Below are positions 1 to 5,108 of a DNA stretch of 8,614 bases, in pieces; position 1 is the first letter of the stretch; the number at the start of each line of letters is the position of its first letter. The notes beneath the pieces are model-generated. The model was not told the DNA's origin. It did not search any database and saw only the letters and a list, made by a program, of their open reading frames with translations. Origin of the DNA: CAYTPE01 sp964439885 (GTDB lineage Bacteria > Patescibacteriota > Patescibacteriia > Magasanikbacterales > GWA2-37-8); the NCBI GenBank assembly GCA_964439885.1, contig CAYTPE010000049.1, forward strand, positions 1 to 8,614. Reading direction: 5' to 3'. The position numbers and the translations under genes are program-made.

Positions 1-33
1 AAAATCTATAATAAAGGGAGCGACCGCGTATCT

Positions 34-645
34 TTAAATAGTGAGCTGCGCCGTGAGGCCCCTGTGTTTTTTGACGAGGGTGGCAAAGAGTAAAGAGTAA
101 AGAGTAAAGAGTAAAAATCCTAAAATTGATTCCAAAAGGCCAAGATCAAACCGTGCGCCGCCAGGATATTGAACGGCCAGCATGAAGTTCGAAAGCCTCC
201 CGGGATGGTCATGAATGAGAAAACACCCGATACGACCAAAACCCCACCCGAGCCACAGCCCCAGGGCGGTAATGTCGAAATAGGGCAGTAATTCATGCCA
301 GGAAAATTTTCTCTTTTTGGCAAACAGCCACACACCCGCTACCGCACCAATAAATCCACCGAGACTGGATAAGCCGCCTTGCCATACTTTGATGATATCG
401 AGCGGAAAACGGACATAGTATTCGGGCTCATAAAATACCACATGAAAAAAACGCGCGCCAAGAAATGCCGCCACCAGAATCCACAGCGCCATATCCACCA
501 CCACGTCGGGCGAGAGGACATATTTTTTTGCCATCTTGTGCATGAGTGTTACTGCTGCAATAATGCCGATGGCTACGCACAAGCCCCACACCTGAATGGC
601 AATAGGGCCGATATTAAAATGAGTAAACTGGAAATACGGAATCAC
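34..645 (-). CDS. lgt: Prolipoprotein diacylglyceryl transferase (Lgt), divergent and probably C-terminally cut
   Basis: Integral membrane enzyme that moves diacylglycerol from phosphatidylglycerol to the lipobox cysteine of prolipoproteins. The 203-residue product has several hydrophobic segments (about 12-34, 52-71, 93-108, 123-144, 168-191). It carries the Lgt core: a GGLSS..GG motif at 90-97 (the E. coli His of this motif is Leu here) and GRIGCF at 137-142, equivalent to the GRxGNF signature with its Arg, followed by HDHPGR. The start is GTG (643-645) with only a weak GAG upstream. The usual family length is about 230-290, so this protein is short. It ends at a TAA just where the last conserved helix should begin, and the same frame beyond the stop reads RYAVAPFIIDF, which resembles the Lgt YGxxRFxxxF motif. 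It is therefore either a nonsense-truncated gene, a sequencing or assembly error, or a naturally short variant. Identity is confident; integrity is not. Confidence 0.85.
   Translation of the reverse strand: MIPYFQFTHFNIGPIAIQVWGLCVAIGIIAAVTLMHKMAKKYVLSPDVVVDMALWILVAAFLGARFFHVVFYEPEYYVRFPLDIIKVWQGGLSSLGGFIGAVAGVWLFAKKRKFSWHELLPYFDITALGLWLGWGFGRIGCFLIHDHPGRLSNFMLAVQYPGGARFDLGLLESILGFLLFTLYSLLFATLVKKHRGLTAQLTI
85..112. repeat. Four perfect tandem copies of a 7-bp unit inside lgt
   Basis: The unit AAAGAGT (plus strand) occurs four times without mismatch at 85-91, 92-98, 99-105 and 106-112, followed by an A run. It lies in the coding frame of the C-terminal hydrophobic segment of Lgt (residues about 178-187). 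Seven is not a multiple of three, so gain or loss of one copy would shift the frame. Confidence 0.95.
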
Positions 646-778
646 AATTGAAAAATCTCAAACTCTAATTTCTAAATCCTAAACAAATTCAAAATGCAAA
701 TATCAAAATGTTTAAAATCGTGTTTTGTATTTTTTTCATTTGGTAATTTAAGTTTGTTTAGAGTTTAGGCTTTCGGAT
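646..778. repeat. AT-rich spacer with imperfect inverted repeat between the LOG gene and lgt
   Basis: No gene is visible. The spacer is made of degenerate words of the type CTAAATCCTAAACAAATT (672-689). A similar word occurs inverted at 750-768 (AAGTTTGTTTAGAGTTTAG), so the transcript could fold into a long AU-rich hairpin with a loop of about 60 bases. There is no GC-rich stem followed by a clean T run, so I do not call it a terminator. I see no convincing promoter for lgt. Confidence 0.5.
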
Positions 779-2146
779 TTAGAGCTTCGAAATGATCGGT
801 AACAAATCTTCAGGGGAATCAACCACCTGCAAATACGTCTCATCAATCTGGCTAATAGTCCGAAAGGTCGTGTAGAGCTGATGAATAAAATCAAGCAATG
901 GTTGCCAGTAACTTTTGCCGTATAAAACGATGGGCAGTTCGGCCTGTTTTTTGGTTTCAATTAATGTAAGCAACTCAAACAGTTGGTGCAGTGTCCCAAA
1001 ACCGCCCGGGAAGAACACAAACGCTTTGGAAGGCGACGTAATAATAAGTTTGCGCACATAGGGAAACACAAAGCCCCTTGACATCGTGAGGTACTTATTA
1101 ACGCGTTCATGACCATTGAGGCGCATATTGATACCAACGCTTTCGCCGCCGGCTTCATAGGAGCCTTTGCTCACCGCTTCCATCACTCCCGGGCCACCAC
1201 CTGATACGACCATAAATTTATTTTGCGCGAGCAGTTTACCCACCTCATACGCGCTATTGTAGAGCTTTGAAGTTGGTAAAATACTTTTGGTGCCGAGCAC
1301 GGTTACATCATGTTGTACTTTGGTAAGAAACTCAAACCCTTCCACCAATTCAGCCATGATACGAAAAATTTTCCAATCCGTTGGACCCTCGTGGCACAGT
1401 GGATTGCTCGGATCGTTATTGCACACATTGGGACGATCTTTGACATCTTTTACCAATTCGAAGGCTTCTTCCGCGGTGTCCACAACATGCCAATTCTCCA
1501 TATCATTTTCCCCTACCGCCTTCACTTTGGTCATCGCGCCGGAGCGGATAAAATGGACGAGCGGCTCCCAAAATTCTCGGCCTACCAGCACCACCGGAGC
1601 TTTGTCCATCTGGCCGATTTCCATATAGTCGACTACTTCGAACAGCTCATCGAGTGTGCCAAAACCACCGGGGAAGAACACAAAAGCATTACCTGGGCTC
1701 GTGAGCATGACTTTACGCGTAAAGAAATAGTAAAAAGCGGTTGACTGCTTCACATACGCGTTGATGCGCTGCTCAAATGGTAATTGAATGTTCAAACCAA
1801 CCGATTCTCCCCCACCTTCGTAAGCCCCTTTGTTGGCCGCTTCCATTATACCCGGCCCGCCGCCGGTGACAGTGGTAAAACCACTTTTCGCTAAAAGCTT
1901 ACCAAGCTGTTCGGCAATTTTGTAATACTTCGTATTGGGAGCGAGTCGCGCGCTGCCGAGTATTATTACCTCGCGTTGAAATTTTTCTAAAAATTGATAC
2001 CCATCTACAAACTCCGACATGATACGAAAAATTTTCCAGCTGTCGCGGTAGTTAACGACCTCACCAGCGGTTTCGAGATGATGTTCGTGTAGGGATTCGT
2101 GAAGACTGGTTTTCAGTTTTGTTTCGATGGGAGATGAGGTAGGCAT
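779..2146 (-). CDS. Tandem two-domain LOG-family (TIGR00730-type) Rossmann protein
   Basis: LOG-family proteins have a Rossmann-like fold. The characterised ones are nucleotide 5'-monophosphate phosphoribohydrolases (cytokinin-activating type). This 455-residue product contains two full copies, about 37-235 and 258-455, with a constant offset of 221 residues. Domain 1 has GSAR at 64-67, GGGPGIMEA at 95-103, the Arg-Lys pair 144-145 and PGGFGTLDE at 159-167. Domain 2 has GGGPGVMEA at 316-324, Arg-Lys at 365-366 and PGGFGTLHQ at 380-388. The motif glutamate is therefore Gln in domain 2, and GSAR has become GTKS. Domain 2 is probably catalytically weak or structural. The linker carries Cys242 and Cys251. 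Single-domain relatives are typically about 180-250 aa. The ATG start (2144-2146) has no Shine-Dalgarno. The gene lies downstream of gatA with a 102-bp spacer. Family assignment is strong; the substrate is unknown. Confidence 0.88.
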   Translation of the reverse strand: MPTSSPIETKLKTSLHESLHEHHLETAGEVVNYRDSWKIFRIMSEFVDGYQFLEKFQREVIILGSARLAPNTKYYKIAEQLGKLLAKSGFTTVTGGGPGIMEAANKGAYEGGGESVGLNIQLPFEQRINAYVKQSTAFYYFFTRKVMLTSPGNAFVFFPGGFGTLDELFEVVDYMEIGQMDKAPVVLVGREFWEPLVHFIRSGAMTKVKAVGENDMENWHVVDTAEEAFELVKDVKDRPNVCNNDPSNPLCHEGPTDWKIFRIMAELVEGFEFLTKVQHDVTVLGTKSILPTSKLYNSAYEVGKLLAQNKFMVVSGGGPGVMEAVSKGSYEAGGESVGINMRLNGHERVNKYLTMSRGFVFPYVRKLIITSPSKAFVFFPGGFGTLHQLFELLTLIETKKQAELPIVLYGKSYWQPLLDFIHQLYTTFRTISQIDETYLQVVDSPEDLLPIISKL

Positions 2147-2248
2147 AACAGACGATGGCTAAATTGTTAAATGGTTATATTGTTAGATAGTCGGTTTAGC
2201 AATTTAACAACATAAATTATTTATAAAGGTAAATCGGCACACTACTTT
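2147..2248. repeat. AT-rich spacer between gatA and the LOG gene, with paired words
   Basis: Words related to ATTGTTAAATGGTT recur in direct and inverted orientation: TTGTTAAAT lies near 2164-2172 and its complement ATTTAACAA near 2201-2210, and GCTAAA near 2158-2163 pairs with TTTAGC near 2195-2200. The spacer could form an AU-rich hairpin but has no typical terminator. I see no gene in it. Confidence 0.45.
2174..2202 (-). promoter_or_regulatory. Possible sigma-70-like promoter for the LOG gene
   Basis: On the minus strand TTGCTA (2197-2202) and TATAAC (2174-2179) are separated by exactly 17 bases, and the LOG start codon follows 27 bases after the -10. The same -35 hexamer occurs in the gatC promoter. 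The surroundings are AT-rich repeats, where chance matches are common, so confidence is low. Confidence 0.3.
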
Positions 2249-3691
2249 CTAATTTCCAGTTTCTAATTCCTTTCCAACCATCATGACCACTTCCTCCCCC
2301 ATTCGCGGCCCAATTATTTGTACTCCTACAGGGAGACCCGCTTTCGTTTTTCCTGCCGGCACTGAAAGCGCTGGAATGCCGGAAACAGAAGCGGGAATCT
2401 CTAAGGCATCGGCCACATAAAGTGCTAATGGATCATTCGCTTTTTCTCCAACTCCGAAAGCGGGATACGGAACAGTAGGTGAAATAAGCACATCAACTTT
2501 TTTAAAAACTTCATCAAAATCACGTTGGATAAGCGTGCGCACCTTAGCAGCTTTTTTATAATACGCATCAAAATAACCCGCAGACAAAGCATATGTGCCT
2601 ATCATAATGCGCCGTTTCACTTCTTCAGGAAAACCTTGGGCACGGGATTTTGCATAGAGGTCGTACAGTGTTCTGCCGTCGGTATTACGCACACCATAGC
2701 GAACCCCATCAAGTCTACCGAGGTTTGAGCTGTCTTCACTGGGGACAATGATATAATACACTGCAACTGCATACTTGGTATGCGGTAAACTCACGTTAAC
2801 AATTTCAGCTCCGGCTTTCCTCATATCTTCAATTTTATTCATTGTTATTTCTCGTACTTCAGAATCCATTCCATCTACTTCAAAATATTCTTTTGGAACA
2901 CCTACTCTCACCCCACTCATTCCTGATTCCTGATTGCTGATTTTTTCATAGTACATTGGTACTTCATCTGTCACAGTTGTAGCATCAAGTTCGTCACGTC
3001 CCGCTATTGTTTGCATCACAATTGCCATATCTTGGACTGTTTTTGTAAAGGGACCAACGGTATCGAGTGAGGATGCCATAGGCATAATGCCATAACGTGA
3101 GTTGCGCCCATAACTTGGTCGTAAACCGACCACACCACAAAAACTGGCTGGCAAACGTATTGAACCGCCGGTGTCCTCTCCAATAGAATACAAACACATA
3201 TGATCTGCGACAGCTGCACCTGACCCACCAGACGATCCACCGGCAACCTTGCTTAGATCGTGCGGATTGCGAACAGGGCCATACATACTATTTTCATTAC
3301 TGGCACCATGGCCAAATGTGTCACAATTATTTTTACCGAGCAGCACCCCACCATGCTCGCGAATTTTTCGAATGACCGTAGCGTCCATGGGGGGCGTATA
3401 ATTGTCCAAAATTTTTGCTGCTCCTGTCGAGCGCACGTCTTTGGTATCAATCGCGTCTTTTACGCTAAACGGAATGCCCGTCAGTAGCGTTCCTTCACCG
3501 CGCGCCAGCATCTCATCCGCGCGTTTGGCTTCATCGAGAGCCGATGCGTCGGCTACGGTGATGAACGCGTTAATCTCTTTGTTGCGCTCGTTGATACGCG
3601 CCAAACAAGCCTGTGTCAATTCTACAGAAGTAAACTTTTTATTTTTTAAGCCCTCGGCGGCTTGGACGATTGTTAACTCATTCAACTTCAT
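2249..3691 (-). CDS. gatA: Asp-tRNA(Asn)/Glu-tRNA(Gln) amidotransferase subunit A
   Basis: GatA is the amidase subunit of GatCAB. It hydrolyses glutamine and supplies ammonia to convert Glu-tRNA(Gln) or Asp-tRNA(Asn) in the cytoplasm. The amidase-signature triad is intact with family spacing: Lys78 (in FSVKDAI), Ser153 (in GGSSGGSG) and nucleophile Ser177 (in GEDTGGS). FCGVVGLRPSYG and the C-terminal PVGVQIIGPR are also present. The length of 480 fits the family. The ATG start (3689-3691) has no Shine-Dalgarno. Two stretches look like imported simple repeats: residues 252-260 (SNQESGMSG), encoded by a heptamer repeat, and the C-terminal ELETGN, encoded by a word like those in the spacers. gatC lies 105 bp upstream. 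gatB is not in the window. Confidence 0.96.
   Translation of the reverse strand: MKLNELTIVQAAEGLKNKKFTSVELTQACLARINERNKEINAFITVADASALDEAKRADEMLARGEGTLLTGIPFSVKDAIDTKDVRSTGAAKILDNYTPPMDATVIRKIREHGGVLLGKNNCDTFGHGASNENSMYGPVRNPHDLSKVAGGSSGGSGAAVADHMCLYSIGEDTGGSIRLPASFCGVVGLRPSYGRNSRYGIMPMASSLDTVGPFTKTVQDMAIVMQTIAGRDELDATTVTDEVPMYYEKISNQESGMSGVRVGVPKEYFEVDGMDSEVREITMNKIEDMRKAGAEIVNVSLPHTKYAVAVYYIIVPSEDSSNLGRLDGVRYGVRNTDGRTLYDLYAKSRAQGFPEEVKRRIMIGTYALSAGYFDAYYKKAAKVRTLIQRDFDEVFKKVDVLISPTVPYPAFGVGEKANDPLALYVADALEIPASVSGIPALSVPAGKTKAGLPVGVQIIGPRMGEEVVMMVGKELETGN
2920..2940. repeat. Three 7-bp tandem units inside gatA
   Basis: TTCCTGA occurs at 2920-2926 and 2927-2933, and a one-mismatch copy TTGCTGA at 2934-2940. 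It encodes most of the poorly conserved SNQESG stretch (residues about 252-257), which lies between conserved GatA blocks. It resembles simple repeats otherwise expected in spacers. Confidence 0.8.
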
Positions 3692-3796
3692 AATTTTTCA
3701 ATTTTTAATTTTCAATTTCTAAACAATGCTGCAATTTTCAATTTATAATTATAATGTGAAAATTGATTGAAAATAGAAAATTGAAAACTGAAAATT
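3692..3796. repeat. AT-rich simple-word spacer between gatC and gatA
   Basis: The spacer consists almost entirely of variants of CAATTTTCAATTT and its complement AAATTGAAAAT. The left part (about 3692-3755) and right part (about 3760-3796) are largely complementary, so a long AU-rich hairpin is possible within the gatCA transcript. A TATAAT-like word lies inside on the minus strand, about 60 bases from the gatA start, but it is not specific enough to call. No gene is present. Confidence 0.55.
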
Positions 3797-4096
3797 TTAT
3801 TCGTTATTAAACACCCCCGGCACCACCAATTCGTCCATTTCCACGCGTGGCATTTGCGCGATCAACTTTTTTTGCACCTCATCGCTCGTCGCTACCACCA
3901 CATCGTCTCGTGTCACATTGGCAAGCCCAGTGACTTGAAACGTTGGCATAACATCATCAGTATCTACCTCGTTCAAGATATTCATATACTCTAAAACCGC
4001 CGAAATCGTTCCGGCATAACGCGCTTCTTCTTCGGGAGTGAGCTCGATACGAGCCAGCTGAGCTATTTTTTTGATCTCATCGGTCGTGAGTGACAT
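3797..4096 (-). CDS. gatC: Asp/Glu-tRNA amidotransferase subunit C
   Basis: GatC is the small subunit that wraps around GatA and GatB and stabilises the amidotransferase. The 99-residue product shows the family features: the N-terminal helix start LTTDEIKKIAQLARIEL, a central EYMNILNEVDTDDVMPT segment, and a C-terminal VPGVFNNE in place of the usual VPxV(I/L). I chose the ATG at 4094-4096, the usual GatC start. The frame is open eight codons further to a TTG at 4118-4120, but the -10 element lies between the two, so that TTG would be upstream of the transcript. A promoter sits directly before the ATG and no ribosome binding site is present. It is followed by gatA. Confidence 0.93.
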   Translation of the reverse strand: MSLTTDEIKKIAQLARIELTPEEEARYAGTISAVLEYMNILNEVDTDDVMPTFQVTGLANVTRDDVVVATSDEVQKKLIAQMPRVEMDELVVPGVFNNE

Positions 4097-4104
4097 ACGC
4101 GGAT

Positions 4105-4133
4105 AGTATAGCGAAATCAACGATTTTTAGCAA
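4105..4133 (-). promoter_or_regulatory. Promoter of gatC, near-leaderless
   Basis: Minus-strand TTGCTA (4128-4133), a 17-base spacer and TATACT (4105-4110) make a good sigma-70-like promoter. Only 8 bases separate the -10 from the gatC ATG, so transcription should begin about 0-2 bases before the start codon. Confidence 0.7.
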
Positions 4134-4141
4134 CCCGGCTG

Positions 4142-4170
4142 TTGATTTTTCTGGTTACCTGCTGTACAGT
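4142..4170 (+). promoter_or_regulatory. Promoter of tsaE, near-leaderless
   Basis: TTGATT (4142-4147), a 17-base spacer and TACAGT (4165-4170) precede the tsaE ATG by 9 bases. The predicted leader is about 2-3 bases. It is divergent from the gatC promoter, with the two -35 hexamers 8 bases apart, so the two polymerases or a shared regulator could interfere. Confidence 0.55.
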
Positions 4171-4179
4171 GAAGTAACT

Positions 4180-4614
4180 ATGCACACCACTACACACTCG
4201 CACGCCGAAACGGCCGCGCTCGGTAAAAAAATTGCCGCTTCTTTAACAGGCGGCATTGTCGTATGTTTGTACGGGGAAATGGGCGCGGGAAAAACTACTT
4301 TCGTCAAAGGAATCGCTGAAGGATTGGGTATAACCGAAAATATTACCAGTCCGACGTTTACACTGATGAATGTATACGAAGTTCATAGTTCTAAGCCAAT
4401 AGTTCAGAGGCTTATCCATATTGATACATATCGACTCAAAGACGCGAAGGAACTACTCGATATCGGTGTGCAAGATTATCTCGGGCAGCCGGGGGTGGTG
4501 ACTATCATCGAGTGGCCGGAGAAAGTGGAAGAATTGCTGCGAGGCATGAAGAAGGTTGGGATTACGATTGAACTCGGCAATGGAGATGAAAGGAAAATCG
4601 AAATAAAAGATTAA
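4180..4614 (+). CDS. tsaE: tRNA N6-threonylcarbamoyladenosine synthesis ATPase TsaE
   Basis: TsaE is the small ATPase that works with TsaB and TsaD to place t6A on A37 of ANN-decoding tRNAs. The 144-residue protein has Walker A GEMGAGKTT (32-40), SPTF (57-60), HIDTYR (80-85) and EWPE (111-114), all in family order and spacing. The ATG at 4180 is chosen because family homology begins here and a promoter ends 9 bases before it; the frame is open further upstream but without homology. Residues 68-77 (VHSSKPIVQR) are a slightly longer loop than usual before HIDTYR. It is encoded by the repeated word ATAGTTC and is another likely simple-repeat insertion. The gene stands alone on the plus strand, divergent from gatC. 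Confidence 0.95.
   Translation: MHTTTHSHAETAALGKKIAASLTGGIVVCLYGEMGAGKTTFVKGIAEGLGITENITSPTFTLMNVYEVHSSKPIVQRLIHIDTYRLKDAKELLDIGVQDYLGQPGVVTIIEWPEKVEELLRGMKKVGITIELGNGDERKIEIKD
4381..4405. repeat. Repeated word in the tsaE loop
   Basis: CATAGTTC (4384-4391) and AATAGTTC (4398-4405) recur 14 bases apart, and GTTC also precedes the first copy. The segment encodes the loop between the SPTF block and the HIDTYR block of TsaE. The match is short, so this is a suggestion rather than a firm repeat. Confidence 0.4.
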
Positions 4615-4682
4615 AAGATTATAAGATTAAAAAAATCCCAAAAGGGATTTTTTGTTTACAGTCTTATACTCTTCTAATCTTT
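4606..4682. terminator. Bidirectional terminator between tsaE and the small secreted gene
   Basis: The core is a perfect 10-bp stem, AAAAAATCCC (4630-4639), loop AAAA, GGGATTTTTT (4644-4653). It gives a U-run in both directions and suits two convergent genes. Outer arms at 4606-4625 and 4663-4682 are complementary at 18 of 20 positions, so the whole region can fold as one long hairpin. The left arm overlaps the tsaE stop codon. Confidence 0.85.
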
Positions 4683-4685
4683 CAA

Positions 4686-5045
4686 TTACTGTCCGAGCAA
4701 CAACTGTGCGTCTTTAAATTCCTGATCGCACGCTGCTAATTTTACGGGGTCACGACCAGCTGCAATACAATCCTTTTCGGCTTGGCGCAGCGCTGCTTGA
4801 TACGCCTCTCCTCCTGGCACACCGCCCATAGCAAGCGCGGCAGCGTCCGGTGAAAAAACCGGATTTTTGGAAGTGCCATATTTACTCGTCGTTTTTTTGC
4901 TTGCTGTCTTCTTTGCTACAGTTTTTTTAACAGAGGCTTTTTTGGCTACCGTTACTTTTGCTGGTGCTTTGGTGGTAGTTGCCAAAACGGGAGTTCCGGT
5001 GAGGGTAAAAAGCGCTAAAGTTAGCGTAATAAGTAGTTTTTTCAT
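4686..5045 (-). CDS. Small secreted Lys/Ala/Thr-rich protein, function unknown
   Basis: I do not recognise a family. The 119-residue product begins with a clear Sec signal peptide: MKK, then a hydrophobic run 4-16, with probable cleavage after VLA at 20-22. There is no lipobox cysteine. The mature N-terminus (about 23-60) is strongly basic, with four regular pentads AKKAS, VKKTV, AKKTA and SKKTT (34-53), similar in composition to histone H1-like tails. The C-terminal 60 residues look folded, with an acidic/alanine helix and two cysteines (93 and 106) that could form a disulfide outside the cell. The gene has its own good promoter and a terminator. A role in binding nucleic acid, cell wall or another anionic surface is only an inference from charge. 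Confidence 0.8.
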   Translation of the reverse strand: MKKLLITLTLALFTLTGTPVLATTTKAPAKVTVAKKASVKKTVAKKTASKKTTSKYGTSKNPVFSPDAAALAMGGVPGGEAYQAALRQAEKDCIAAGRDPVKLAACDQEFKDAQLLLGQ

Positions 5046-5052
5046 AGTAGTG

Positions 5053-5070
5053 TATAGTGCTTACACTATA
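5053..5070. promoter_or_regulatory. 18-bp palindrome over the -10 region (possible operator)
   Basis: TATAGTG, 4 bases, CACTATA forms a perfect inverted repeat (5053-5059 and 5064-5070). It covers the -10 and the predicted start of transcription of the small secreted gene. This is where a repressor dimer would bind. It may also be chance, since one arm is itself the -10 hexamer. Confidence 0.45.
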
Positions 5071-5094
5071 GCAAATAACGGTCTACCGAGTCAA
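5065..5094 (-). promoter_or_regulatory. Promoter of the small secreted protein gene
   Basis: Minus-strand TTGACT (5089-5094), an 18-base spacer and TATAGT (5065-5070), with an upstream TGC giving an extended -10. The predicted leader is about 12 bases. This is one of the best promoter matches in the window. Confidence 0.75.
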
Positions 5095-5108
5095 GAACGA
5101 GACATTTG

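Noticed and set aside
90..97. Loss of the E. coli-type His in the Lgt GGxSxxGG motif (residues 90-97 of the protein)
   Set aside because: This residue varies in divergent and Gram-positive Lgt proteins, so I did not treat it as inactivation.
1310..1744. Open frame of 144 codons on the plus strand, antisense to the LOG gene
   Set aside because: It mirrors the coding bias of a clearly real gene on the other strand and has no recognisable domain.
646..3796. CRISPR array
   Set aside because: The repeats are degenerate 7-13 bp words without constant spacers or a conserved repeat of typical length.
4090..4179. Longer tsaE reading frame starting upstream of 4180
   Set aside because: The extra 30 residues have no family similarity, and the region holds both divergent promoters; the TsaE family starts at the ATG at 4180.
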